64,000 nt of DNA from Brevibacillus choshinensis (GTDB taxonomy: Bacteria > Bacillota > Bacilli > Brevibacillales > Brevibacillaceae). Positions 25,247-33,836 of the stretch are shown here, one piece after another. Where the stretch lies: NCBI RefSeq assembly GCF_016811915.1, contig NZ_CP069127.1, positions 1,146,001 to 1,210,000 of the forward strand, in the 5' to 3' direction. Every line of letters begins with the position of its first letter. The stretch's first letter is position 1. The translations under genes and the position numbers were made by a program. The notes under the pieces were generated by a model that was not told where the DNA came from, did no database searches, and worked only from the letters and a program-made list of their open reading frames with translations.

Positions 25247-26926
25247 GTGCAGCATTGTCAAAAATGGTTGGAGTATCTGCCCTTTCCTTTGGTTATTACG
25301 AATGCGGAGGACTGTATCGAGCATTACAATTTCCTTTTTGCCAGACTTGCCGGTGGAGATACGGTTGGTGCGGATGTGAAAACCGTGTTTGATCAGTGGA
25401 AGCCAGAAGATACGTTTCTCGTTTCCGTTACCCTACATAACCATCCCTACGTTTTGCTGCACCACTCCATCCAAGTAGAGGAACAGCCATTTACCCTGTA
25501 CATCGTGGCGGATAACACACAGGTCCAGCAGCTGCGCCAAGAGGTCGCCAATCTGGAAACGCAGCTGGAAGCCGTGATGGAAAGCTCCAATGATGGGATT
25601 TACATCACCGATGAGAAAGGTGTGACATTGAAGGTCAACGGCACGATCGAGAAGATGACCGGCTATCCCAAGCACTGCTTTGTTGGGCACAATGTTGCCG
25701 ATCTGGTCAAGGAAGGGACGCTGAAGCGCTCTATTACCTTAAAAGTGCTGGAGGAGAGAAAGCGAGTCGACTACGTGTATCAGTTGTCGGAGAGGAAGGC
25801 GTTCGCCACGGGAATTCCGATCTTTAAGGAAAACGGAGACATTGACAAGATCATCACCAACGTAAGAGACCTGACAGAGGTCAATCATTATTACAACGAG
25901 CTGCAGCGTGCCTTTGAACTGAACAGCCAGTATCGCCGCGAGCTGGATATGCTGAAAGGAAAGCTGAAGCTGATTGATTCGGATGTCGTCATCGAAAGCA
26001 AGCAGATGATTGATATTTACGATATGGCAGAGCGGGTAGCGGATGTAGACGCTACCGTTCTGATTTTAGGCGAAACGGGTGTCGGGAAGGATGTGCTGGC
26101 GCGGCATCTCTACGCTTCCTCCAAGCGGAGCCAAAAGGGAGAGTTCATCAAGGTAAATTGCGGCGCCATCCCTTACGATTTGCTGGAATCGGAGTTGTTT
26201 GGCTACGAGGCGGGTGCTTTTACGGGGGCCAATAAAACGGGCAAGCCCGGCATGTTCGAGCTAGCGGATAATGGGATGCTTTTCTTGGATGAAGTCGGCG
26301 AACTGCCCCTCGCTCTTCAGGTGAAGCTGCTGCGCGTGCTGCAGGAAAGGGAAATTCAGCGCATCGGAGCGACAAAGTCCAAAAAAGTCGACGTGCGCTT
26401 GATTGCAGCGACGAATCGCGATTTGAAGCAGATGGTGGCAGAGGGCAAGTTTCGGGAAGACCTATATTTCCGGCTAAACGTGCTGCCTATTTCCATCCCG
26501 CCATTGCGAGAGCGAAAGGAAGATATCGTGCCGCTCGCCAATTCTGTGCTCGAAAAAATGAATCAAAAATACAGCATGGAGAAACGATTCGATGATAAGC
26601 TGGAACGCTTTTTTTACCATTATAAATGGTCGGGAAACGTCCGCGAGCTGACGAATCTGGTTGAGCGGCTGGTTCTCACCGTCCCTTCCAGCATCATCAT
26701 GATCGAGGATCTACCTGTAGACTACTCCGATTGCGAATGCACAGAAAGCCATTCCATAACGAATGAACTCAACCGAGTGATGACGTTAAAAGAAGCTGCT
26801 GAGATCGCTGAGCGGGAAATCCTCGCTCTCGCCGTGCAGAAATTCCAGAGCACCTACAAGATGGCAGAGGAGCTTGGAACGAGCCAGGCGACGATCGTCC
26901 GTAAGCTGAAAAAATACAAACTGTAA
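25247..26926 (+). CDS. sigma-54-dependent transcriptional activator with PAS domains
   Basis: Enhancer-binding protein of 559 residues. A PAS-like region covers about 8-90 and a clear PAS domain 108-215, so it senses a small molecule directly, not through phosphorylation. The AAA+ domain has Walker A GETGVGKD (275-282), the sigma-54 contact loop GAFTGA (323-328) and Walker B LFLDE (345-349). A Fis-type helix-turn-helix ends the protein (MAEELGTSQATIVRKLKKY). GTG 25247 follows AGGAGGG. Three sigma-54 promoters lie within 5 kb on either side, so it should control the surrounding acyl-CoA genes. Confidence 0.92.
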   Translation: MQHCQKWLEYLPFPLVITNAEDCIEHYNFLFARLAGGDTVGADVKTVFDQWKPEDTFLVSVTLHNHPYVLLHHSIQVEEQPFTLYIVADNTQVQQLRQEVANLETQLEAVMESSNDGIYITDEKGVTLKVNGTIEKMTGYPKHCFVGHNVADLVKEGTLKRSITLKVLEERKRVDYVYQLSERKAFATGIPIFKENGDIDKIITNVRDLTEVNHYYNELQRAFELNSQYRRELDMLKGKLKLIDSDVVIESKQMIDIYDMAERVADVDATVLILGETGVGKDVLARHLYASSKRSQKGEFIKVNCGAIPYDLLESELFGYEAGAFTGANKTGKPGMFELADNGMLFLDEVGELPLALQVKLLRVLQEREIQRIGATKSKKVDVRLIAATNRDLKQMVAEGKFREDLYFRLNVLPISIPPLRERKEDIVPLANSVLEKMNQKYSMEKRFDDKLERFFYHYKWSGNVRELTNLVERLVLTVPSSIIMIEDLPVDYSDCECTESHSITNELNRVMTLKEAAEIAEREILALAVQKFQSTYKMAEELGTSQATIVRKLKKYKL

Positions 26927-26941
26927 ACAGAATCTTTCAGG

Positions 26942-26975
26942 CAGCCTCCCGGGGACAGGGGCTGTCTTTTTTTGT
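26942..26975 (+). terminator. Rho-independent terminator
   Basis: CAGCC and GGCTG form the core of a hairpin (CAGCCTCC...GGGGCTG) followed by TCTTTTTTT, after the activator gene. Confidence 0.75.
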
Positions 26976-27006
26976 TCCTTCCCACGGGGGAGTTCCCTCT
27001 CCCATT

Positions 27007-27022
27007 TGGCACGCTTTGTGCT
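27007..27022 (+). promoter_or_regulatory. sigma-54 promoter of etfBA
   Basis: TGGCAC-GCTTT-GTGCT keeps the full -24 element, the correct spacing and the essential GC of the -12 element, with one change (G for T) at its first base. It lies 57 bases before the etfB start. Confidence 0.75.
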
Positions 27023-27078
27023 TCGATTAACCAGCATAACCACCTATTCAAAAAGGCAGGAAAAAGGGAGGGACACAC

Positions 27079-27846
27079 ATGAACATCTTGGTGCTGCTCA
27101 AGCAAACGTTTGATACAGAAGAAAAAGTGGTGCTGCAGAATGGGAAGATCAGCGAAGATGGCGTGCAGTTTATCATCAACCCGTACGACGAGTATGCGGT
27201 GGAAGAGGCTGTAAAACTCAAAGAAGAGGCTGGCGGTGAAGTCACCGTGATCACGGTCGGTCCCAAGCGAGCGGAGGATGCGATCCGCACAGCTCTGGCG
27301 ATGGGAGCTGACAGGGGAGTACGGATTGATCCGGAGGACCTCGAATGTGACGAATCGACGATTGCCCAGCTGCTCGCGGCAGCGATTCAGACACGCCCGT
27401 TTGACCTGGTGCTCGGAGGCAACATGGCGGTAGATTCAGGGGCAGGCCAAGTCGCGCTGCGCGTAGCGGAATCACTCGGCATCGCGCATGCCTCTGCTGT
27501 GACCAAGCTCGTGATCGAAGGAGATACCGCTACTGTCGAACGCGACGTGGAAGGAGATGTCGAGATTGCTGAGGTCGCCCTTCCCCTGCTGGTGACGGCG
27601 CAGCAAGGACTGAATGAACCGCGTTACCCCTCTCTGCCCGGCATTATGAAAGCAAAGAAAAAGCCATTGGAATACCTGACCGTCGATGATTTGGGACTGA
27701 ACAAAGAGGAGCTGGCTGCACGGACAACGGTGATCGACCAATTTTATCCACCGCAAAAAAAGGCGGGTCGAATTCTCGCTGGCGATTTCGGGCAGCAGGT
27801 GAGCGAGCTGGTTCAGTTGCTGCGTAAAGAAGCAAAAGTCATTTAA
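27079..27846 (+). CDS. etfB: electron transfer flavoprotein beta subunit
   Basis: Beta subunit of ETF, which takes electrons from acyl-CoA dehydrogenases. The N-terminus MNILVLLKQTFDTEE and the AMP-binding segments VLGGNMAVDSGAGQVALRVAE and DVEGDVEIAEVALPLLVTAQQG (split in the protein) are typical. The 255-residue length is normal. ATG 27079 follows GGGAGGG. It is followed 16 bases later by etfA, and the pair is served by a sigma-54 promoter. The dedicated ETF suggests a specialised pathway separate from general fatty acid oxidation. Confidence 0.93.
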   Translation: MNILVLLKQTFDTEEKVVLQNGKISEDGVQFIINPYDEYAVEEAVKLKEEAGGEVTVITVGPKRAEDAIRTALAMGADRGVRIDPEDLECDESTIAQLLAAAIQTRPFDLVLGGNMAVDSGAGQVALRVAESLGIAHASAVTKLVIEGDTATVERDVEGDVEIAEVALPLLVTAQQGLNEPRYPSLPGIMKAKKKPLEYLTVDDLGLNKEELAARTTVIDQFYPPQKKAGRILAGDFGQQVSELVQLLRKEAKVI

Positions 27847-27862
27847 CAAAGGAGGAGTACCT

Positions 27863-28837
27863 ATGGGAAAGAAAGTCATGGTGCTTGCGGAAGCAAAGGA
27901 CGGAAAGCTGAGAAACGTCTCATTTGAGGCGTTGACGGTGGCGCACAAGCTGGCAGCAGGCGGGGAAGTAGTCGCCGCTCTTATCGGAAATGGCGGGTCA
28001 GCTCATGCGGAGGCGATCAGCAAGTACGGTCCCAGCAAGCTGTACGTGGCGGAGGATGAAGCCCTCGCTGTCTATACTCCGGATGCTTATGTGCAGACAC
28101 TGCTTCAGCTGGTTCAAGACATATCTCCGGATGTCATCCTGATGGGGCATACCGCGATCAGCAAAGAGGTGGCACCTCGGGTGGCGGCTCGTTTGGGACT
28201 GGGCCTGCTCACCGATTGCACCGCGATCGAAGACAGTGAAGGGAGCGTTTCCTTTGATCGTCCTATCTACGCGGGCAAAGCATTTCAAAAGCGTGGATTC
28301 CAAGAAGGGGGCATCTTTGCAACCTTGCGTGCCAACAACTTTCAGCCGGTGGAGAACCCGGTGCAGACGCAGATCGTACCCTTCCAGCCGGAAATCAAGG
28401 ACATTCGAACGATTGTCAAAGAGATTGTACGCAAAACGGCGGGTGGCGTCGATTTGAGCGAAGCGAAGATCATCATCTCCGGCGGCCGCGGTGTCAAAAG
28501 CGCAGAAGGTTTTGCGGTGCTAAAGGAGCTGGCAGACGTGCTCGGAGGCGCAGTCGGTGCATCCCGCGGTGCCTGCGATGCCGGATACTGCCACTATGCG
28601 ATGCAGATCGGGCAGACGGGAAAAGTCGTGACGCCTGACCTGTACATTGCGTGCGGCATCTCCGGAGCCATTCAGCATTTGGCTGGAATGTCGAATTCCA
28701 AATGCATCGTAGCGATCAATAAAGATCCCGAGGCTCCGATCTTTCAGGTGGCTGACTACGGGATTGTCGGCGATCTCTTTGAAGTGGTGCCGCTGCTGAC
28801 CTCAGAATTTCAAAATGTGCTGATGACACAGGGGTAA
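27863..28837 (+). CDS. etfA: electron transfer flavoprotein alpha subunit
   Basis: Alpha subunit of ETF carrying FAD. The C-terminal FAD domain shows GGRGVKSAEGFAVLKELAD, ASRGACDAGYCHYAMQIGQTG and ACGISGAIQHLAGM, the last two forming the flavin pocket. At 324 residues it has the normal size. ATG 27863 follows AAAGGAGGAG. It should pass electrons on to the membrane Fe-S protein encoded at 22899. The MBL gene begins four bases after its stop and is probably translated in coupling. Confidence 0.93.
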   Translation: MGKKVMVLAEAKDGKLRNVSFEALTVAHKLAAGGEVVAALIGNGGSAHAEAISKYGPSKLYVAEDEALAVYTPDAYVQTLLQLVQDISPDVILMGHTAISKEVAPRVAARLGLGLLTDCTAIEDSEGSVSFDRPIYAGKAFQKRGFQEGGIFATLRANNFQPVENPVQTQIVPFQPEIKDIRTIVKEIVRKTAGGVDLSEAKIIISGGRGVKSAEGFAVLKELADVLGGAVGASRGACDAGYCHYAMQIGQTGKVVTPDLYIACGISGAIQHLAGMSNSKCIVAINKDPEAPIFQVADYGIVGDLFEVVPLLTSEFQNVLMTQG

Positions 28838-28841
28838 CGTC

Positions 28842-29792
28842 ATGAATTACGAAAAAATCGGCCCAGTGGAAATCGTCATCGGAGAGAGCCAGAGCCGTGC
28901 GCCATTCTCCACCTCCCTCTTGATTCGCGACAGGAGCACAGAGGAGAGCACCTTGATCGATTGCGGTGGCGGCCCTTCCGTTTTCGCTTATTTGCAGCAG
29001 CAGAAGATCCGGCAGATTTTTTTGACGCACTTTCATCCCGACCATACAAGTGGGGCGCCTCTGTTTGATCAGACGCAAATCCTGATAAACCCGTACGATT
29101 ACGCCCGGCTCTTGCAGTTTGCGGAAATGAGACAGAGCCAAGCAACCGGCACGGACTCCCGGAAAGGAGCGGGAACAGCCCAGCTGATCTATCCCTACGA
29201 GCAGGAAATCCATATGTCAGGAACGACGGTAATCATGCTTCATGCGCCCGGACACAGTGAGGGTTTTTGCTGCCCCTACATACCCGAGCATGGCATTCTG
29301 ATGATCGGCGATATTGATCTGACCAGCTTTGGACCGTGGTATTTTGGTCCTGACAGCGACATCGACCAATTTATTGCCTCTGCACGCATGACCTTGGAGG
29401 TAGACGCCAAATACTTCCTCACCTCGCATCAGAAGGGCATGGTATCGCAGGAGGAATATCCAAGCAAGCTGGAGCAGTACCTGGAGATTATCGATCGTCG
29501 CGAGGAACGTATTAAGCAAGCGATCAAAAGAGGCTGCTCGCCAGCCGAGCTGATCCTGCAGGACGTCATCTATTTTCGCAAGGACCATGGGCAAGCAGCT
29601 TTTATCGTACGAAATGAACAGATGGGAATTGCCAAGCACTTGAAGCGAATGATCCGAAGCGGAGAGCCGCTGGGGGATTACTTTCTGGAATTTGCGATGG
29701 CTCACAAGCTGAATCCGGACTTCGTGGACCAGTTTACGCGGCCCGCCTTTGTGGGAAAAGCAGGCGCGAAGAGTGAAACAAAAATGAATTAA
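28842..29792 (+). CDS. MBL fold metallohydrolase
   Basis: Metallo-beta-lactamase fold hydrolase of 316 residues. The metal motif THFHPDHTSG lies at 62-71, the second histidine in LHAPGHSEGF, and the bridging aspartate in IGDIDLTSFG. Members of this group hydrolyse thioesters, lactones or other esters; no specific substrate can be read. It starts four bases after etfA (ATG 28842, AGGGG upstream), so it belongs to the etfBA operon. A second MBL gene opens the next operon, which suggests that hydrolysis of CoA thioesters or lactones is part of the pathway. Confidence 0.87.
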   Translation: MNYEKIGPVEIVIGESQSRAPFSTSLLIRDRSTEESTLIDCGGGPSVFAYLQQQKIRQIFLTHFHPDHTSGAPLFDQTQILINPYDYARLLQFAEMRQSQATGTDSRKGAGTAQLIYPYEQEIHMSGTTVIMLHAPGHSEGFCCPYIPEHGILMIGDIDLTSFGPWYFGPDSDIDQFIASARMTLEVDAKYFLTSHQKGMVSQEEYPSKLEQYLEIIDRREERIKQAIKRGCSPAELILQDVIYFRKDHGQAAFIVRNEQMGIAKHLKRMIRSGEPLGDYFLEFAMAHKLNPDFVDQFTRPAFVGKAGAKSETKMN

Positions 29793-29929
29793 TAAGTCAA
29801 AAATAAGTTACTCGGTTGTGGCTTGCTTGAACTCATTTGGCAGATGCGGGCAAATCAAATTTGAATTGGCAGGGTATCGCACAGGCTGACAGGGTGGAAA
29901 AGCAGGAGGAATTCCATCTTGCTCTTCAC

Positions 29930-29945
29930 TGGCACGGTTGTTGCA
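29930..29945 (+). promoter_or_regulatory. sigma-54 promoter of the main catabolic operon
   Basis: TGGCAC-GGTTG-TTGCA is an exact consensus match. It lies about 90-100 bases upstream of the second MBL gene, inside a reading frame that extends too far upstream by chance. The preceding 140 bases contain the dyad TCAAATTTGA. Confidence 0.85.
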
Positions 29946-30034
29946 AAAGTAAAGAGTGTGAAGATTCAGATAGATGGAGAGGGGAGGGACGACTAATCTT
30001 TGGCGCGATTCAAATTGAAATCGAAACCACCTAC

Positions 30035-30937
30035 ATGGAAGGAGACGTGAACGTTTACGTGCTTGTCGGCGATCCGGTTACCTTGATCGATAGCGGGATA
30101 CCTGGGCAAGCGTCGCTGGATCAACTGCAAGCAGGTTTAGCCAAGAACGGGCTTACGCTTTCCGACCTGCGGCAAATCATCGTGACCCATATGCATGAAG
30201 ACCACTGTGGGGGCGTGGAGGACATCCAGAGGCACGTAGATATTCCGATTTACGTCCACGAGCAGGCACAAAGACAGCTTACCCTCGGAAGAACGGTTCA
30301 CGAGCAGACGGAATCATTTTTTGACTCGTTCATTGCGCGGTGTGGAGCCGCAGATATTTTTCAACGAAGGCAGCCTTATCGCCCCAAAGAATGGCGAAAT
30401 GTCCGGTATGTGAGGGACGGAGATACGATAGCGGCTGGTGGAGAAGAGCTGAACGTATTGTACGTGCCGGGACATAGCCAAAGCGATATTTGTTTGTGGA
30501 ATGAACGGACGGGGGATGCGTTCGTCGGTGACTACCTGTTGGAACACATTTCCGCAAACGCTTTCATCGTTCCTCCTGATCAGGATCAAAAAGAGAGAGA
30601 AAAGCCGCTCATCCAGCTGCGGGAATCGTTACGGAAGACCTACGATTTGGCGTTTCGTACGATCTATCCGGGTCATGGCTCCGTCTATCACGGGCATCGC
30701 AGGGTGATTGATAAGCGTTTTGCGGAGCACAAGGAGCGCTGTGAGCGGATCTACGAGCATTTGAGAGAGAATCCGCATTCGGTTTATGAGTTAAGCCACG
30801 CACTTTTTCCTTTTTTACAAGGGAGATCGATCTTTTTAGGGCTATCGGAAATTCAGGGGCATTTGGACCTCTTGGAAGAGCAGGCAAGAGCCGCTGTTCA
30901 GATGGTAGGCAAGGTAGCCCACTATCGGGCGATTTAG
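30035..30937 (+). CDS. MBL fold metallohydrolase, first gene of main operon
   Basis: Hydrolase of about 300 residues with the metal motif VTHMHEDHCGG (50-60 counted from ATG 30035), second histidine in YVPGHSQSD and GDYLLEH as the bridging aspartate region, as in glyoxalase II-like or thioesterase-like MBL proteins. The start is uncertain. ATG 30035 lacks a ribosome site, while a strong GGGGAGGG at 29981-29988 is followed at ideal distance only by CTA and ATC codons in this frame. Homology-like sequence (FGAIQIEIETTY) continues upstream of the ATG, so either a non-standard start or a sequence change is likely. Confidence 0.82.
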   Translation: MEGDVNVYVLVGDPVTLIDSGIPGQASLDQLQAGLAKNGLTLSDLRQIIVTHMHEDHCGGVEDIQRHVDIPIYVHEQAQRQLTLGRTVHEQTESFFDSFIARCGAADIFQRRQPYRPKEWRNVRYVRDGDTIAAGGEELNVLYVPGHSQSDICLWNERTGDAFVGDYLLEHISANAFIVPPDQDQKEREKPLIQLRESLRKTYDLAFRTIYPGHGSVYHGHRRVIDKRFAEHKERCERIYEHLRENPHSVYELSHALFPFLQGRSIFLGLSEIQGHLDLLEEQARAAVQMVGKVAHYRAI

Positions 30938-30953
30938 AAAAGGAGGCTTGGGA

Positions 30954-31712
30954 ATGGGGCAGTTGACAGGCAGAGTAGCGGTGGTGACGGGGGCCGGTCG
31001 TGGCATTGGAGCGGCTACGGCACAACGACTGGCGAGGGACGGCGCAAAGGTTGGTGTGATCGATCTGAAAGAGGAAGCCTGCCTGGAGACCGTACAGTCA
31101 ATCCAGGAAGCGGGCGGTGAAGCGATAGCGATCGGCTGCAACGTGGCAGACTCGAAAGACGTAGAAAATGCTTTTGCCAAAGTGGCAGCCCAGTTTGGCA
31201 GACTCGATATTCTGGTAAACAATGCAGGCGTGCTGCGGGACAATCTGCTCTTCAAAATGAGCGATGACGACTGGGATACCGTCATGAATGTGCATCTGAA
31301 GGGAAGCTTTCTGTGCAGTCGTGCGGCGCAAAAGTACATGGTAGAACAGCGCTACGGAAAAATCGTCAATACGAGCAGCACTTCTGCATTGGGCAATCGC
31401 GGGCAGGCCAACTATTCCGCAGCCAAAGCGGGATTGCAGGGCTTTACGAAGACGCTGGCGATCGAGCTCGGACCGTTTAACATCAACGTCAATGCCGTTG
31501 CTCCAGGCTTTATCGCGACGGACATGACGCGTCAAACAGCTGAGCGGGTAGGGGCTGATTTTGAAGAAAACCAACGGCTAGCTTCGCAGCGGATTCCATT
31601 GCGGCGTGTAGGTCAGCCAGAGGACGTGGCGAATCTGGTGGCGTATCTGGTGAGTGACGATGCGAGCTATGTATCGGGCCAAGTCATTTATATCAACGGC
31701 GGCAGCCGCTAA
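30954..31712 (+). CDS. SDR family oxidoreductase (FabG-like)
   Basis: Short-chain dehydrogenase of 252 residues, NAD(P)-dependent. Visible motifs are TGAGRGIG (12-19), NNAG (89-92), a serine in NTSSTSA (about 141-142) and YSAAK with Y154 and K158; the C-terminus YVSGQVIYINGG is classical. It most resembles 3-oxoacyl-ACP/CoA reductases. In this operon it could oxidise a 3-hydroxyacyl-CoA or act on an alcohol or ketone product. ATG 30954 is chosen because AGGAGG lies seven bases upstream. Confidence 0.9.
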   Translation: MGQLTGRVAVVTGAGRGIGAATAQRLARDGAKVGVIDLKEEACLETVQSIQEAGGEAIAIGCNVADSKDVENAFAKVAAQFGRLDILVNNAGVLRDNLLFKMSDDDWDTVMNVHLKGSFLCSRAAQKYMVEQRYGKIVNTSSTSALGNRGQANYSAAKAGLQGFTKTLAIELGPFNINVNAVAPGFIATDMTRQTAERVGADFEENQRLASQRIPLRRVGQPEDVANLVAYLVSDDASYVSGQVIYINGGSR

Positions 31713-31731
31713 TCAAAAGGAGGAATGAAGG

Positions 31732-32898
31732 ATGGATTTCACATTAACCGATGAGCAGCGCATGATACAACGCACGGTGCGGGATTTCGTACAAAAGGAA
31801 GTCATGCCCTACGAGCAGCAGGTGCTGCGCAATGAACGGGAAGGCAAGCCAGGGATCTCCCGTGAAGAAGTGAAAGCTCTGCAGCAAAAAGCGAAAGCGG
31901 CAGGCTTCTGGGGAATCAATACGCCTGAGGAATACGGTGGAGCCAATCTCGGTCCGATCATGAGTGCCTTGATCACCATGGAGCTGGGCCGAACCTTCGT
32001 CCCCTTTAATTTCGGCGGCAGTGCGGATAACATTTTGTATCACTGCAACGAGGAGCAAAAGCAAAAATACTTGATCCCATTGATCAATGGCGAGCGTCGT
32101 TCCTGCTTTGCGATCACAGAGCCAGGAGCGGGGTCGGATGCTCGCAGCATTCGCATGACGGCGGTCAAGGATGGCGACGAGTACGTGCTGAATGGGGAAA
32201 AGACGTTCATCACGAACGGAAATGAAGCGGACTTCGTGATGGTATTCGCGGTAACGGACAAGGAAAAAGGAGCAGACGGCGGAGTGACCTGCTTCCTGGT
32301 GGATCGCGACATGGGCTGGCGCTCGGAAAACATCCCGACGATGGGCGAATGGGGACCTGCCTCTCTCGTCTTTGAAAACGTTCGTGTGCCGGAAGCGAAC
32401 ATTCTGGGCGAACTGGGCAAAGGCTTCAACCTGAGTATGAAATGGATCGGCCAAGGGCGCTGGGCGATTCCTGCGCGTGCAGTAGGGGCAGCAGAACGTC
32501 TGCTGCAAATGGGGATTGATTATTCGAAGCAGCGCGTTACCTTTGGCAAACCGATCGCAGAACGCCAAGCGATTCAATGGATGATTGCCGATTCCGCCGT
32601 AGAGATCGAGGCTGCCAAATGGATCGTTCTGCGCGCAGCATGGATGGTGGAGAACGGCATGGATGCCCGTCACCAATCCTCCATCGCCAAGCTGTTCGGA
32701 TCGGTCATGGCCAATCAGGTCGTGGACCGCGTGCTGCAAATTCACGGCGGTATGGGCTACACCAAGGAGCTGCCAATCGAGCGCTGGTATCGTGAAGCTC
32801 GCTTGTGGCGCATTTTTGAAGGAACGGATGAGATTCAAAAACGGACGATCTCCCGCAATCTGCTCAAAGGCCATGTGAAAGTGGGCGAGCTCTTGTAA
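31732..32898 (+). CDS. acyl-CoA dehydrogenase
   Basis: FAD enzyme that introduces the alpha-beta double bond in an acyl-CoA and reduces ETF. The 388-residue protein has the N-terminal helical domain, the FAD/substrate motif CFAITEPGAGSDARSI and the C-terminal IHGGMGYTKELPIERWYREA with FEGTDEIQK, as in the family. Chain length or branching preference cannot be read. ATG 31732 follows AAGGAGG. Its electron acceptor should be the ETF encoded at 27079-28837. Confidence 0.93.
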   Translation: MDFTLTDEQRMIQRTVRDFVQKEVMPYEQQVLRNEREGKPGISREEVKALQQKAKAAGFWGINTPEEYGGANLGPIMSALITMELGRTFVPFNFGGSADNILYHCNEEQKQKYLIPLINGERRSCFAITEPGAGSDARSIRMTAVKDGDEYVLNGEKTFITNGNEADFVMVFAVTDKEKGADGGVTCFLVDRDMGWRSENIPTMGEWGPASLVFENVRVPEANILGELGKGFNLSMKWIGQGRWAIPARAVGAAERLLQMGIDYSKQRVTFGKPIAERQAIQWMIADSAVEIEAAKWIVLRAAWMVENGMDARHQSSIAKLFGSVMANQVVDRVLQIHGGMGYTKELPIERWYREARLWRIFEGTDEIQKRTISRNLLKGHVKVGELL

Positions 32899-32932
32899 TA
32901 GCAAATCGACTCTATGAAAGGAGGGCTCTTCT

Positions 32933-33355
32933 TTGGTACTTGATCGCAGTGTGATTGGCACCACAAGTGAATCGAAAGTGATAGAGATCGAAAAAGGGGC
33001 AATCCGGACGTTTGCCAATGCGATTGGCGACCCCAATCCTCTCTATACGGATGAGGAATTTGCGAAAAAGCACGGCTTTGCCAGTTTGGTCGCACCACCT
33101 ACATTCCCGACGACATTCCGTGTACCCAATCCCAACCTTCAAATCAAGGCGGCGCGTGTTCTGCATGGCGAGCAGGAGTATAGCTATGTTCGGCCGATCG
33201 TCGCAGGAGAGTCGCTGCGCTGCTCAAGCAAGGTAGTCGATGTGTACGAGCGCGCAGGGAAGCTGGGAGCGATGACCTTTCTGGTGACGGAAATCCGCGG
33301 CGAGGATTTGGATGGCAATCTGGTGTTCACGGGAAGAAGCACGATTATTTTGTAA
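32933..33355 (+). CDS. MaoC-like hotdog dehydratase, N-terminal type (HadA/FAS1_DH-like)
   Basis: A 140-residue single-hotdog protein similar to the non-catalytic or substrate-binding half of heterodimeric (R)-specific hydratases. The segment FANAIGDPNPLYTDEEFAKK is typical of HadA-type N-terminal MaoC domains. It should pair with the next gene product, which carries the complete catalytic motif. The start is TTG 32933, with AGGAGGG seven bases upstream; no ATG is available. This two-gene organisation resembles mycobacterial HadAB and the ChsH1/ChsH2 hydratase of steroid breakdown. Confidence 0.85.
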   Translation: MVLDRSVIGTTSESKVIEIEKGAIRTFANAIGDPNPLYTDEEFAKKHGFASLVAPPTFPTTFRVPNPNLQIKAARVLHGEQEYSYVRPIVAGESLRCSSKVVDVYERAGKLGAMTFLVTEIRGEDLDGNLVFTGRSTIIL

Positions 33356-33382
33356 GGCTGGTCAGGAAGGGAGGATAAGTCC

Positions 33383-33808
33383 ATGCAGTCGATTCGTTGG
33401 GACGAAATCGAGGTAGGACAGCAGCTGGAACCATTGATTCAAACGGCTATTGATAAAGTGCAATTGGTGAAATACGCAGGAGCTTCAGGAGACTTCAATC
33501 CGATTCACACGGATGACGAGACGGCGCGCAAGGTAGGGCTTCCTGGCGTGATCGCCCACGGCATGCTGAGCATGGGCTTTCTCGCAGAGCATGCTGCCGG
33601 GATCGTTGGAACAAATGGATTTGTGAGCCGTTTGAAGGTGCGCTTTGCCGGTATGGTTTTTCCAGGCGACGTGCTGACGTGCCACGCAAAGGTGGTAGCC
33701 AAGAACGAGACAGAGCGTACCGTTGGCCTGGAGGTTCGGATTGAACGGGAAGAGGGAAAAGCTTTAACAGTCGGGGAAGCGGCACTCACGTACTATCAGA
33801 CCGCTTGA
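33383..33808 (+). CDS. MaoC family enoyl-CoA hydratase, catalytic subunit
   Basis: A 141-residue hotdog protein with the hydratase-2 motif: ASGDFNPIHTDDE contains D37 and H42 in the D-x4-H arrangement, followed by GLPGVIAHGMLSMGF. It is predicted to add water to the enoyl-CoA produced by the acyl-CoA dehydrogenase, giving an (R)-3-hydroxyacyl-CoA. ATG 33383 follows GGGAGG. With the preceding gene it most likely forms a heterodimer. Confidence 0.88.
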   Translation: MQSIRWDEIEVGQQLEPLIQTAIDKVQLVKYAGASGDFNPIHTDDETARKVGLPGVIAHGMLSMGFLAEHAAGIVGTNGFVSRLKVRFAGMVFPGDVLTCHAKVVAKNETERTVGLEVRIEREEGKALTVGEAALTYYQTA

Positions 33809-33836
33809 CGATTCCTCTTGTCTTGCATGAAAGAGG

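Noticed and set aside
29866..29890. Second sigma-54-like sequence TTGGCAGGGTATCGCAC before the main operon
   Set aside because: The -24 element ends in G and the -12 lacks TTGC; the exact match at 29930 is a much better choice.
31744..33036. 430-codon open frame on the minus strand
   Set aside because: Antisense to the acyl-CoA dehydrogenase, whose motifs are complete.
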